NCBI RefSeq assembly: GCF_002101555.1
Contig: NZ_LQOL01000056.1
Span: 81,457 to 145,456, forward strand
From: Mycolicibacterium canariasense
Lineage (GTDB): Bacteria; Actinomycetota; Actinomycetes; Mycobacteriales; Mycobacteriaceae
Direction of reading: 5' to 3'
Length of the DNA: 64,000 nucleotides
Position 1 is the stretch's first letter, and the number at the start of each line of letters is the position of its first letter. The notes beneath the pieces are model-generated. The model saw only the letters and a list, made by a program, of their open reading frames with translations, ran no database searches and was not told the origin of the DNA. The position numbers and the translations under genes were made by a program. Below are positions 8,600-16,767 of the stretch, piece by piece.

Positions 8600-9206
8600 C
8601 GGTGACGCGGTCGGCGTGCGCGCGTACCGCGGGCGCCACCCAGTCGTCGAGGTAGTTGCGCAGCGCCTGACCGTGCCGTGCGGGTCGACCGGGGTCGACG
8701 ATGAACGACTGCAAGATGCGCAGCATGAACTCGACCAGCTCGTCGAGCCTACTATCGGCGAATCCCGCTGCGGCCCAGTCGACATCGAAGCGCTGCAGGA
8801 TGCTGCGGCCGAATCCGATGGCGATATCGGAGGTCACCCCTGCGGTGAATGCGCTGGCCTTGCCGGGTTGGAGAACCAAGCCGAGATAGCGGTCGTGCGG
8901 CAACTGCTCGACGGTGTAGGCGATGCCCTCGACGACGGCCTCCGTCGGATCACAGATCGAACCCAATTGGGCGGCAAGGCGATCCAGGAATCCCGCCACG
9001 GATGCGACCGCTGTCGCGGCCATCAGCGTTTCCTGGGTGGGGAAGTACCGGTAGATCGTCTGACGGGTGACGCCCAGGGCCTGCGCCACCGCCGACACGC
9101 TCACCGTCCCTTGGGTGTCGATGGCGCGACGGGACGCGTCGATGATCCGGCCCACCGCTTCCTCGTCGTCGGACGGGATGTCGCCGGACCAACCGTGCCT
9201 GCGCAT
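8568..9206 (-). CDS. TetR family transcriptional regulator
   Basis: TetR/AcrR regulator of 212 aa. The N-terminal helix-turn-helix (VSAVAQALGVTRQTIYRYFPTQ, about residues 36-57) is followed by a ligand-binding helical domain with the segment RLDELVEFMLRILQSFIV. The ATG at 9206 (MRRHGWSG) is chosen although the frame stays open to 9368. It diverges from a Rieske oxygenase gene, with an inverted repeat and a TTGACA hexamer between them, so it probably controls that oxygenase. It is clearly paralogous to the TetR at 20459-21082, including the DWAA...LDELVEF segment. Confidence 0.9.
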   Translation of the reverse strand: MRRHGWSGDIPSDDEEAVGRIIDASRRAIDTQGTVSVSAVAQALGVTRQTIYRYFPTQETLMAATAVASVAGFLDRLAAQLGSICDPTEAVVEGIAYTVEQLPHDRYLGLVLQPGKASAFTAGVTSDIAIGFGRSILQRFDVDWAAAGFADSRLDELVEFMLRILQSFIVDPGRPARHGQALRNYLDDWVAPAVRAHADRVTVRAVGAAEER

Positions 9207-9244
9207 GCGTCGATCGTCGCACGAAACGGCGTGCGACCTTGACA

Positions 9245-9258
9245 ATACACAAATGTAT
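9245..9258. promoter_or_regulatory. Probable TetR operator in the TetR/Rieske divergent promoter
   Basis: ATACA-CAAA-TGTAT inverted repeat that directly follows a TTGACA hexamer (9239-9244) and ends 9 bases before the ATG at 9268. A repressor bound here would cover the promoter of the oxygenase. The repeat also covers the alternative ATG at 9253, which argues for the later start. Confidence 0.55.
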
Positions 9259-9267
9259 GGTCTAGGC

Positions 9268-10431
9268 ATGGTTGCCCCGCCCGCGAACTGCACTGATGAG
9301 GCCCTGACCCGGCGTGCCCTGCGGCATGCGCTCGACGGCACCACCGATATGGCCGACGCCGTGCTCAAGGTGCCGTTGCACTACTACCGCGATCCCAAGA
9401 TCACCGAAATCGAGGAGGCGCAGATTCTGCGCCGGGTGCCGTTGGCGATCGTCCCGTCCGCGCAGCTGCCCCAGCGCAACGACTACGTGGTGCGCTCCGT
9501 GCTGGGCGACTCGTTGCTGGTGACCAGGGACCGCACGGGCACCGCCCACGTTTTCTTGAACTACTGCCGGCACCGCGGAGCGATGCCGGCCTGCGGGTCC
9601 GGCAATGCCGCGCGCTTCGTGTGTCCCTACCACGCCTGGACCTATCGCAACACCGGCGAATTGTTCATGGTGCCCGGGAAATCGGGTTTCGACACGATGG
9701 ACAATGCCGACTACGGGCTGGTCGAACTGCCGTCGCAGGAACGGTACGGCTTCATCTGGGCGGTGCTGACCGCCGACGCGACCATCGATGTCGACCACCA
9801 CCTCGGCGGGCTGGGACCCGAACTGGCGCAATGGAATTACGAATCCTACGGCTATCACACCGATCGCGAGTTCTCCTCCGAGGTGTCCTGGAAGGGTGCG
9901 CTTGAGGCGTTCGCCGAGGGGTATCACTTCCCCTTCGTGCACGGCGAAAGTCTGATCGGGCAGAACACGCTGCCGAACACCTCGGTCTACGACGAGTTCG
10001 GCAGGCACCATCGGATCGGGTTCCCGTTCACCTGGATCAAGAACCTCGAGCAGGACGCGGGTGCGTCCCACGATCCCTCGGCGAACATGGGTGTCATCTA
10101 CTGGGTGTATCCCAACCTCATCCTGGCCAACAGCCCGGTCGGGGTGGAGATCATCGACATGCTGCCCGAAGGGGAACCGACACGCTGCACGGTGCGGCAC
10201 AGCTGGATGGGGCGCGTCCCCGCGGTCGACGACGAGATGCGGGCGGCCTACGACGCCGTCTACGACGCTGTGCATGCCGCGGTACGGGATGAGGATTTCG
10301 CGATGCTGCCGCAGTGCGGCGAGGGCGTCCGGCACGGCCAACACGACCACATGATCATCGGCCGCAACGAGATCGGCGTGCAGCACATGATCAAGGTGTT
10401 CGCCCAGGAGCTGGGGATCGCCCTCGGATGA
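9268..10431 (+). CDS. Rieske non-heme iron ring-hydroxylating oxygenase, alpha subunit
   Basis: Oxygenase component of 387 aa. The Rieske [2Fe-2S] site shows C-x-H (YCRHRG) and C-x2-H (CPYHAWTY) at about residues 94-120. The mononuclear iron site appears as EGYHFPFVH around residue 216, typical of ring-hydroxylating dioxygenase or demethylase alpha subunits. It would use electrons from a separate reductase, which is not encoded nearby, to activate O2 on an aromatic, steroid or quaternary-amine substrate. The start at 9268 is chosen over 9253, which lies inside the inverted repeat. It is probably repressed by the divergent TetR protein. Confidence 0.9.
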   Translation: MVAPPANCTDEALTRRALRHALDGTTDMADAVLKVPLHYYRDPKITEIEEAQILRRVPLAIVPSAQLPQRNDYVVRSVLGDSLLVTRDRTGTAHVFLNYCRHRGAMPACGSGNAARFVCPYHAWTYRNTGELFMVPGKSGFDTMDNADYGLVELPSQERYGFIWAVLTADATIDVDHHLGGLGPELAQWNYESYGYHTDREFSSEVSWKGALEAFAEGYHFPFVHGESLIGQNTLPNTSVYDEFGRHHRIGFPFTWIKNLEQDAGASHDPSANMGVIYWVYPNLILANSPVGVEIIDMLPEGEPTRCTVRHSWMGRVPAVDDEMRAAYDAVYDAVHAAVRDEDFAMLPQCGEGVRHGQHDHMIIGRNEIGVQHMIKVFAQELGIALG

Positions 10432-10434
10432 GAC

Positions 10435-10472
10435 GTGCCTGTTCAGCGGTAGTCATGCCGCTGAACAGGCAC
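10435..10472. terminator. Bidirectional hairpin terminator
   Basis: Perfect 15-base-pair stem (GTGCCTGTTCAGCGG and its complement) with an 8-base loop, between the convergent Rieske and nitroreductase genes. It starts 4 bases after one stop codon and ends 8 bases before the other. There is no T-run, as is common for mycobacterial terminators. Confidence 0.8.
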
Positions 10473-10480
10473 CGCTCGGC

Positions 10481-10903
10481 CTACTCGACGACGAAGACCG
10501 GGATCTGTCGGTCGGTCTTGGTCTGGTACTCGGCGTAGGGCGGGTAGGCCGCGACGGCCAGCTCCCACCAGTGCGCGCGCTCGTCACCCTCGATCTCGCG
10601 GGCGGTGCCCTCGGTGACCTTGTCGCCGTCCTGCACGGTGACCTGCGGGTGCACCTTCACGTTGTGATACCAGGACGGGTGGTTGGGGTCGCCACCCTTG
10701 GAGGCCACCATGGCGTACTTGCCGTTCTCCTCGACGCGCATCAGCGGCACATAACGCTTCTTGCCCGACTTCGCTCCCGTCGTGGTGAACAGGACGATCG
10801 GGCGATCCAGGACCTCGACACCGTCGGTGGTCCCGGTCTGCAGGATCTTCTCGGTCTGGGTACGGACCCAGTCGGTGGGGCTCAGTTCAGGCTGCTCAGT
10901 CAC
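10481..10903 (-). CDS. Deazaflavin (F420)-dependent nitroreductase family protein (Ddn-like)
   Basis: Split-barrel protein of 140 aa of the F420-dependent Ddn/AclJ family. It shows VLFTTTGAKSGKKRYVPLMRVEENGKY, GGDPNHPSWYHNVKVHP (the characteristic PxWYxNLxAxP-like segment) and AYPPYAEYQTKT near the C-terminus. Members use reduced cofactor F420 to reduce quinones or nitroimidazoles. It stands alone, convergent with the Rieske gene across a strong hairpin. The physiological substrate is unknown. Confidence 0.9.
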   Translation of the reverse strand: MTEQPELSPTDWVRTQTEKILQTGTTDGVEVLDRPIVLFTTTGAKSGKKRYVPLMRVEENGKYAMVASKGGDPNHPSWYHNVKVHPQVTVQDGDKVTEGTAREIEGDERAHWWELAVAAYPPYAEYQTKTDRQIPVFVVE

Positions 10904-11081
10904 CTGCTGCGCAACACCGATCGGGGTGCGGATATTCCCGGCGTTCGTGATGCAACGTTTGCCGGTCGGCGGGTGTTCATCATGGCGTTCGTCATCGCCG
11001 ACACGGAAGTCAGGGACGAGATATCCGCGGATTCGGTCCCAGGATTCAGTCTCGGTATGACCGAGGGTGAAGAATCACGGT

Positions 11082-11543
11082 ATGCCCCGGACCTACGCCA
11101 CCGCCGATACCGTCAGCCTCGAGCACCTGCTGGAGTTCGTCCGCCCACGTCATCGGATGGTGCTCACCACTTTCCGGGCGGACGGCTCGCTGCAGACCTC
11201 GCCGGTCACCGGTGGGGTGGACGACCAGGGGCGCATCGTGATCGCCAGTTACCCGCAGCGGGCCAAGTCGGTGAATATCGGCAGAACCCCGCGGGCCAGC
11301 GTGACGGTGTTGTCCGACGAGTTCGACGGCCCCTATGTCCAGGTCGACGGCGATGCCGAGCGCATCGACCTGCCGGATGCCGTCGAGCCGCTGGTCGACT
11401 ACTTCCGGGCGGTCGCCGGTGAGCACCCGGACTGGGATGAGTACCGGCAGGCCATGGTGGATCAGCGGAAGTGCTTGCTGCGCATCACTCCTCGCCGGTG
11501 GGGGCCGGTGGCCACCGGAGGATTCCCGCCGCCTGGCAACTAG
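11082..11543 (+). CDS. PPOX-class F420-dependent oxidoreductase
   Basis: Pyridoxamine-5'-phosphate-oxidase-like split-barrel protein of 153 aa. Typical elements are RHRMVLTTFRADGSLQTSPV near the N-terminus, YPQRAKSVNIGRTPRASVTV in the middle and the C-terminal CLLRITPRRWG segment. Relatives bind F420, flavin or heme and reduce small substrates. The ATG at 11082 (MPRTYA) is preferred over an upstream GTG at 11067. The 178-base gap to the divergent nitroreductase gene contains no other evident gene. Its stop codon overlaps the stop of the convergent TenA gene. Confidence 0.85.
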   Translation: MPRTYATADTVSLEHLLEFVRPRHRMVLTTFRADGSLQTSPVTGGVDDQGRIVIASYPQRAKSVNIGRTPRASVTVLSDEFDGPYVQVDGDAERIDLPDAVEPLVDYFRAVAGEHPDWDEYRQAMVDQRKCLLRITPRRWGPVATGGFPPPGN

Positions 11544-12154
11544 GCCGTGAAGGCCGCCTCGAAAAACCCCAACTCCAGTTGCATGGCGCGGCGGTAGGTG
11601 TCGTGCAACGCCGGGGTGTCGGCGTCCTGGCCGTCCAACAGTGTTTCCAACTGGACCGCCAGTGCCTCGAATCCTGGATCGGCGTAGGTCTGCACCCAGT
11701 CGGTGTACGGCCCGGCGTCCCCGCCCACCAGCGACCGACCCAGCCACGCGTAGAGCCGCATGCACGGTGTCATCGCCGCGTACACCGCGGCGGCATCCTG
11801 GGTGGACGCGGTGGCAAGCAGGAAGTCGGTGTAGGCCAGGGTCGCCGGCCAGGGCGTCACCCCGGCCATGTCGATACCCCACGAATCGGCATACGACGTA
11901 TGCAGGCGAAGCTCGTCACGGACCCCGGCGAGCAGGTCCGCCAACGTCAGCAGGGTGCTGGTGTCGGTGCTGCGCACCAGTGCCAAAGCGTAAGCCCGCG
12001 CGAAGGATTCGAGAAAGAATGCGTCCTGGGCGACGTACCCGGCAAACAGCTCCCGCCGCAGCGACCCGTCGCCGACACCCTGCACGAACGGGTGCGCCAG
12101 GGTCTGCGCCGCGAGGTCGGCGTTCTCCGACCACAGCCGGGAGGACAGTGTCAT
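11540..12154 (-). CDS. TenA family thiaminase-II-like protein (TenA_C type)
   Basis: All-helical TENA/THI-4 protein of 204 aa. Residues matching the Bacillus TenA active site are visible: Asp44 in YVAQDAFF, Cys131 in TPCMRLYAWLG with Tyr135 four residues on, and a late glutamate (about 194, LELGFFE). TenA hydrolyses aminopyrimidine products of damaged thiamin so that they can be salvaged. Its ATG overlaps the stop of the upstream TenA paralogue (ATGA), so the two are translationally coupled. The frame is open to 12361, but the overlap and the family N-terminus fix the start at 12154. Confidence 0.85.
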   Translation of the reverse strand: MTLSSRLWSENADLAAQTLAHPFVQGVGDGSLRRELFAGYVAQDAFFLESFARAYALALVRSTDTSTLLTLADLLAGVRDELRLHTSYADSWGIDMAGVTPWPATLAYTDFLLATASTQDAAAVYAAMTPCMRLYAWLGRSLVGGDAGPYTDWVQTYADPGFEALAVQLETLLDGQDADTPALHDTYRRAMQLELGFFEAAFTA

Positions 12155-12708
12155 GCGCCGGCCATCTCCCAGAAGTCCACCTCGTGCGAAAGTACCTCGT
12201 CCACCAGTGCGTTGTGGGCCTCCGGGGTGGCCAGCGTGCCGAGGGCGTCGACGTAGGACGCGAATTCCGGTGTGCTCCAATGTTCCACGAACTCGCGGAA
12301 GCGTGAACTCTCCGAGTGCGCGTGCTGCCATGCAAGCAGATACACCCGCTCCAGCGCCCACAACGCGGTGATGGCCGCGTCGAACGGTTCGGCATCGAGC
12401 ACCCGGAGCAACTCCCGGTAGGCCAGGGTGGCCGGGAGCGGCTTGCCGTGCAGTTCGATACCGCGGCGAGCGGCCTGGTCCTCGAACCAGTCCAGTTCGG
12501 CGACCAATGCCGCGCAGCCGGAGACGAGCACCGCCTGCGCCGGCCGCGGCGAGCGGCCCAGCAGCCGTGCCTGGAACTTCAGCAGGTCGGCGACGAAGAT
12601 GGCGTCCTGCACCAGCCAGCGGTCGAAGGCGTCATCGGTGATGGTGCCGTCGCGCACCGCATTCAGGAACGGATGCCGGGTGGCCGACGTCCAGAGCTCA
12701 TCTGACAC
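12151..12708 (-). CDS. TenA family protein lacking the active-site cysteine (TenA_E-like)
   Basis: Second TENA/THI-4 protein, 185 aa, with WLVQDAIFVADLLKFQARLL near the N-terminus (Asp35 matching Asp44 of the neighbour) and EVDFWEMA at the C-terminus. The helix that carries cysteine in TenA_C proteins reads ALWALERVYLLAW here, with no cysteine. It therefore resembles the TenA_E group, in which glutamate chemistry is used. It overlaps the start of the downstream TenA_C gene by 4 bases and follows a TetR gene by 40 bases, which suggests a TetR-TenA_E-TenA_C operon handling related pyrimidine or cofactor breakdown products. Confidence 0.8.
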   Translation of the reverse strand: MSDELWTSATRHPFLNAVRDGTITDDAFDRWLVQDAIFVADLLKFQARLLGRSPRPAQAVLVSGCAALVAELDWFEDQAARRGIELHGKPLPATLAYRELLRVLDAEPFDAAITALWALERVYLLAWQHAHSESSRFREFVEHWSTPEFASYVDALGTLATPEAHNALVDEVLSHEVDFWEMAGA

Positions 12709-12748
12709 GCTCGAAGAATAGCCCGACCTCGTGGCCGCGCGGTGGCGC

Positions 12749-13408
12749 TCATTCGTCGTCGGTGAACACCGGGCGCGCCGGCGGAAACCGTGCGGCGACG
12801 GCCGGCAGGAAGAACACTTCGATATAGCGCCTGGCGGTTTCGGGGTCCTCCGAGCCGGGCACGATGCCGAGCAGCAGGCTCATGCTGGTGGCGATGACAA
12901 AGCGGGCGAGGTCCTTGCCACGCAAGCCTGGCCGCAACGAGCCACCGCCATCGGACTCGACGATGGCGGCCGTCCACGCCTCGACCATGCGATGCAGTTC
13001 GGCGTGGTTGGCCAGCATGTTGGCGACGGTCCGGTCGTCGGCCTGATCCGAGATGGACCGGACCAGCGGGTCGCGGTTGAGTTCGCTCGCGACGATCACC
13101 AGGCTCTCGACGATGATGTCGAGCGGCTCGGCATCGGCGGGTAATCGGTCCAGGATGCCGGCCATGTGCCGCGCGGTGGTGCGCTGCATGAGCGCCTCGA
13201 CCAGGCTGTCCCGGGTGGGGAAGTGCCGGTAGACGCTGCCGCGCGAGTACCCGGCGGTCCGGGCGATGACCTCGATGGTGGTGGCCCGGTAACCACGGGT
13301 GACGAAGAGCCGCTCCGCCGTGTCGAGGAAGGTCTCCCGCAGTTCTTCTGCCACCGCGCCGCCGCCGGCCGGGCGGCCCCGACGGCGGCGTACCGGCTCC
13401 TCGCCCAC
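12749..13408 (-). CDS. TetR family transcriptional regulator
   Basis: TetR/AcrR regulator of 219 aa. After a basic N-terminus (RRRRGRPAGG) the DNA-binding domain reads FVTRGYRATTIEVIARTAGY followed by SRGSVYRHFPTRDSLVEAL (about residues 34-72). The C-terminal ligand domain has no recognised subfamily mark. It is the first gene of the minus-strand run leading into the two TenA genes, so it may regulate them. The 137-base gap upstream (13409-13545) separates it from the divergent secreted esterase and contains AT-rich promoter-like DNA around 13480-13515. Confidence 0.88.
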   Translation of the reverse strand: MGEEPVRRRRGRPAGGGAVAEELRETFLDTAERLFVTRGYRATTIEVIARTAGYSRGSVYRHFPTRDSLVEALMQRTTARHMAGILDRLPADAEPLDIIVESLVIVASELNRDPLVRSISDQADDRTVANMLANHAELHRMVEAWTAAIVESDGGGSLRPGLRGKDLARFVIATSMSLLLGIVPGSEDPETARRYIEVFFLPAVAARFPPARPVFTDDE

Positions 13409-13545
13409 TCGCGTGCCTGTCCTTCGTGCTGTGTCGTGACATTAAGACGCTACTCCGGATCCGCCGGCTGCTCTCGACACCTAAATATCAAATGGTCTAA
13501 CTTGTTTAATTACGCTGTGGCGTGCGCGGAGGGTGGGGGACTCAG

Positions 13546-15213
13546 ATGGTCGGTCGGTCGATGGCACGGCTGGGTGCAGTGTTCGCGATGACGGCGTTCG
13601 CCGTTGCGCTGATCGCCGGCGCAGCGACCGCCGCCGCCGACACCGATGCGGAGTCGCCCGGTGGCAGCGGCAAGCCGGCGACCGCGAGCCCGCGCGATAC
13701 GAAGAAGCCGGACTCCGACGTGACGAAGAGGCCCGCCGCCGGGACCGGGCAAGAAGCTACGAAACCGTCGACGCCGAGCGACGAGAAACCGTCGACGCCG
13801 CGGGACGGGAAACCGTCGACGCCCAGCGACGAGAAACCGGCGTCCACCGAGAGTGGGAAGCCGAGCACTACCAAGAAGAAGGGTTCGACCACCCGGCAGT
13901 ACGGTGCCACCGAGGCCGTCCGCCGCGCCGTAACGGCGCCGGCCACCACCAAGACCGCACCGGCGCAGGAGCAGACGAAGGACACCGCGGTGCGCGCGAA
14001 GGTGGCGTCGGCGCCGGAGGCGCCGGCGGCGAGCGCGGATGCACCGCAGTCGATCAGCGTGGCCGCGGTCACGGCTCGCCCGGCTGACCCGGTGGTGGCC
14101 CAGGCTGCCGCCTCGCGCCGGGTGACACCGGTCGACGCCATCGGATCGGCCATCCTCAACGCGGTGATGGGTCTCGTCCAGTTCTTCGCGGGGCCGCCGG
14201 TACTGCCGGCCGATGCCAACGTCACCGTCCGGACGTCGACACTGCGCATCCCGGTCGCGGGCGGGCGCACCGTCACAGCCGACTGGTATTTCCCCAAGGA
14301 TCCCGACGACCAGGCACCCACCCGGCTGATCTATCTGCAGCACGGTTTCGGCGCCGTGGGCTCGATGTACAGTTTCACCGCGGCTGCGTTGGCCGAACGC
14401 ACCAACAGCGTCGTCGTCGCACCGACCATCACCTCGAATTTCCTTGCCACTGATGGCGCCTGGTTGGGTGGCACGGCCATACAACAGGGCGTCGCGGACC
14501 TGTTCGCCGGGGACCGGTCGGCGCTGACGGCGAGCGCTTCGGCGGCGGCCGGGTACGAGGTGACCCTGCCCACCCGCTTCGTTCTGGTGGGCCATTCCGC
14601 CGGCGGCAGCCTGGTGATGGGTGCGGCGGCCGACATGATCGACAACGGAGCATTGGCCGACCTGGCCGGCGTGGTTCTACTCGATTCGGTGGACATGAAC
14701 GGCACGGTGCCCAAGGCGTTGGCGCGGCTGACCGGCGCGAATTATCGCCCGGTGATGGATATTTCGTCGGAGCGCTACGTGTGGAACATGTTCGGCGCGG
14801 TGGGCGACGAACTGGAATCCGCTCGTCCCGGCCAGTTCAACGGTGTGATGCTGACCGGTGGGCGGCACATCGACGCCCTGCTGGGTGGCAACAAGCTCGT
14901 CCAGTTCGCCGAGTACCTGGTGGCCGGCTTCTCGACACCCCAGAACGTCCAGGCCGTTCCGACGATCGCCGCCGGCTGGATCAACGACCTGTTCGCCGGC
15001 ACCCAGGGCGGGTACTACCCCTCGCCGGGACAGAGTGTCGAGATCCCCACCTCGGCGGGGGTGGCCACCGCGGTCGCGCTGCCGTTCGCCTCCGACAAGC
15101 GCATCCAAGCCACCCCGCTGGACGGCTTCTTCGAACTGCTCCTCGGTCTGATCACCCGGGTGGCATTTTTCGATACGCCGGATCAATTGCGGCTCTTGGA
15201 TCTAAGGGCGTGA
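13546..15213 (+). CDS. Secreted alpha/beta hydrolase with KPSTP-rich linker
   Basis: Exported esterase-like protein of 555 aa. A signal peptide (about residues 1-33, hydrophobic AVFAMTAFAVALIAGAA) is followed by a disordered, low-complexity stretch (about 35-190) with near-repeats of KPSTPSDE/KPSTPRDG and many Pro, Thr, Ala and Lys residues. The hydrolase domain starts around 225; the nucleophile elbow GHSAGGS is near residue 348, and a plausible Asp follows in LLDSVDMNG. The linker probably spans or contacts the cell wall. The ATG at 13546 follows a GGGTGGGG ribosome-binding-like run. The substrate is unknown, perhaps an acyl ester of the envelope. Confidence 0.82.
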   Translation: MVGRSMARLGAVFAMTAFAVALIAGAATAAADTDAESPGGSGKPATASPRDTKKPDSDVTKRPAAGTGQEATKPSTPSDEKPSTPRDGKPSTPSDEKPASTESGKPSTTKKKGSTTRQYGATEAVRRAVTAPATTKTAPAQEQTKDTAVRAKVASAPEAPAASADAPQSISVAAVTARPADPVVAQAAASRRVTPVDAIGSAILNAVMGLVQFFAGPPVLPADANVTVRTSTLRIPVAGGRTVTADWYFPKDPDDQAPTRLIYLQHGFGAVGSMYSFTAAALAERTNSVVVAPTITSNFLATDGAWLGGTAIQQGVADLFAGDRSALTASASAAAGYEVTLPTRFVLVGHSAGGSLVMGAAADMIDNGALADLAGVVLLDSVDMNGTVPKALARLTGANYRPVMDISSERYVWNMFGAVGDELESARPGQFNGVMLTGGRHIDALLGGNKLVQFAEYLVAGFSTPQNVQAVPTIAAGWINDLFAGTQGGYYPSPGQSVEIPTSAGVATAVALPFASDKRIQATPLDGFFELLLGLITRVAFFDTPDQLRLLDLRA

Positions 15214-15225
15214 CCATGCATTAGC

Positions 15226-16116
15226 ATGGCGGACATGAGGCTGGACGGTCAGCAGCTGACCGCCTACGCGGCCGTCATCGAACTGGGCAGCTTCGACGCC
15301 GCCGCGACTCATTTACACATCACGCCATCGGCGGTCAGCCAGCGCATCAAGGCGCTGGAGCAGCGGGTCGGCCAGGTCCTCGTGGTTCGTGAAAAGCCTT
15401 GCCGAGCAACACAAGCCGGCGTGCCGCTGCTACGACTGGCTGCCCAGATGGCGTTGCTGGAGGCCGAGGCGCTGGCCGAGACCGGTGACGGGCCGCGGGA
15501 ACCCATCAGGGTTGCCGTCGCGGTGAACGCGGACTCCATGGCGACGTGGTTCTGCGGAATCTTCGCCCGGCTGCCGGGCATACTCTTCGATGTCCGGATC
15601 GAGGACCAGGACCATTCGGCCCGGCTGCTGCGCGCCGGCGAGGTGATGGGGGCCGTCACCACCGAGCGAACCGCCGTCTCCGGATGCCGGGTGCAATCCC
15701 TCGGCGTGATGCGCTACATCCCGGTGGCGAGTCCGGACTATCTGCGGCGGCACCTGCCCGGCGGTTTCACTGCGAAGGCGGCTGCCGAGGCGCCGTCGCT
15801 CGCCTGGAATCGCGATGATGCGCTGCAGGACAACCTGGTGCGCAAGGCATTTCGGCGCGATGTGCGTCGACCGGTGCACTATGTCCCGACCGCGGAGGGG
15901 TTCCGTGCGGCGGTCCAGGCGGGACTGGGGTGGGGCATGTACCCCGAGCAGCTGGTCGGCCCGGACTTCGTCCGGATCGCCGAGATCCATCTCGACGTCC
16001 CGCTGTACTGGCAGTGCTGGAAGCTGGACAGCCCGGTGGTGGACACCGTGACCGATGCCGTGCGGAGTGTGGCCGCGACGTTGGGGCCCAAGCTGGCGAA
16101 ACGGCGGTCAACGTAG
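15226..16116 (+). CDS. LysR family regulator, ArgP/LysG type
   Basis: LysR-type regulator of 296 aa. The N-terminal winged helix (LTAYAAVIELGSFDAAATHL followed by HITPSAVSQRIKALEQRVGQ, about residues 11-50) matches the ArgP/IciA/LysG subgroup, including the RATQAGVPLLRLA segment. LysG-type proteins sense basic amino acids and switch on a LysE exporter, but no lysE-like gene lies beside it here. An internal ATG at 15235 (MRLDGQQL) matches family N-termini better and may be the true start. It follows the secreted hydrolase by 12 bases, yet its own promoter is likely. Confidence 0.88.
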   Translation: MADMRLDGQQLTAYAAVIELGSFDAAATHLHITPSAVSQRIKALEQRVGQVLVVREKPCRATQAGVPLLRLAAQMALLEAEALAETGDGPREPIRVAVAVNADSMATWFCGIFARLPGILFDVRIEDQDHSARLLRAGEVMGAVTTERTAVSGCRVQSLGVMRYIPVASPDYLRRHLPGGFTAKAAAEAPSLAWNRDDALQDNLVRKAFRRDVRRPVHYVPTAEGFRAAVQAGLGWGMYPEQLVGPDFVRIAEIHLDVPLYWQCWKLDSPVVDTVTDAVRSVAATLGPKLAKRRST

Positions 16117-16153
16117 TCTATGACGGCTGTAATAAAGCCTGGTGACGCTACAC

Positions 16154-16169
16154 TATGACAATCGTCATA
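16154..16169. promoter_or_regulatory. Operator upstream of a TetR gene
   Basis: Perfect inverted repeat TATGAC-AATC-GTCATA located 14 bases before the TetR start codon and just upstream of its GGAGGG ribosome-binding site. The position and symmetry indicate autoregulation by the TetR protein at 16183. Confidence 0.7.
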
Positions 16170-16182
16170 ACGTGGAGGGTGA

Positions 16183-16761
16183 ATGGTCGGCAGTGACGGG
16201 GACGCTCGTGCCAGGATGGTGGCCGGTGCGGCCGAGATGATCCGGCACCGTGGCGTGCACGCCACCAGCGTGCGCGAGCTGGCCAAGCACACCGGCGCCC
16301 CACTCGGGTCGACCTATCACCATTTTCCCGGTGGCAAGAGCCAGCTCGCCGCCGAGGCCGTCCGGTGGGCCGACGACCTGACCGCGCGCAGGCTGACCGA
16401 GGCGATGGCGGCCGGGCCGGCCGACGGGCTGCAGGATTTCCTGGCGATGTGGCGACAGATCTTGGTGGACAGCGATTTCCAAGCCGGTTGTCCGGTGCTG
16501 GCGGTCGCCGTCGAGGAGATGGCCGACGGCGATTCCGCGCCGCGCGATGCGGCGGTGTTCGCGTTCGGGAACTGGACGACGATCCTTGCCGGCGCATTGC
16601 GCGAGAGTGGCGTGACGCCGCACCGAGCCACCGGGACGGCCACTTTGATCGTCGCGGCGGTGGAGGGCGCGGTCGCGATGTGCCGGGCGGAGCGGGCCAC
16701 CCAACCGCTGGACACCGTTGGCGAGCAGTTGCACGATGTGCTGCGGGCGGTGCTCGGCTGA
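16183..16761 (+). CDS. TetR family regulator, LmrA/YxaF type
   Basis: TetR regulator of 192 aa with helix-turn-helix HATSVRELAKHTGAPLGSTY followed by HHFPGGKSQL (about residues 26-55). The PLGSTYHHFPGGK form is typical of the LmrA/YxaF-like subgroup, which controls drug efflux or oxidoreductase genes. A strong GGAGGG lies before the ATG. The gene is monocistronic; the convergent devS-like gene ends 6 bases away. A palindrome right upstream suggests self-repression. No efflux gene lies next to it. Confidence 0.88.
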   Translation: MVGSDGDARARMVAGAAEMIRHRGVHATSVRELAKHTGAPLGSTYHHFPGGKSQLAAEAVRWADDLTARRLTEAMAAGPADGLQDFLAMWRQILVDSDFQAGCPVLAVAVEEMADGDSAPRDAAVFAFGNWTTILAGALRESGVTPHRATGTATLIVAAVEGAVAMCRAERATQPLDTVGEQLHDVLRAVLG

Positions 16762-16767
16762 GGCCGA

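Noticed and set aside
15226..16116. Assigning the LysR gene as lysG with certainty
   Set aside because: Subfamily fits ArgP/LysG, but the expected divergent lysE exporter is absent, so the symbol was withheld.
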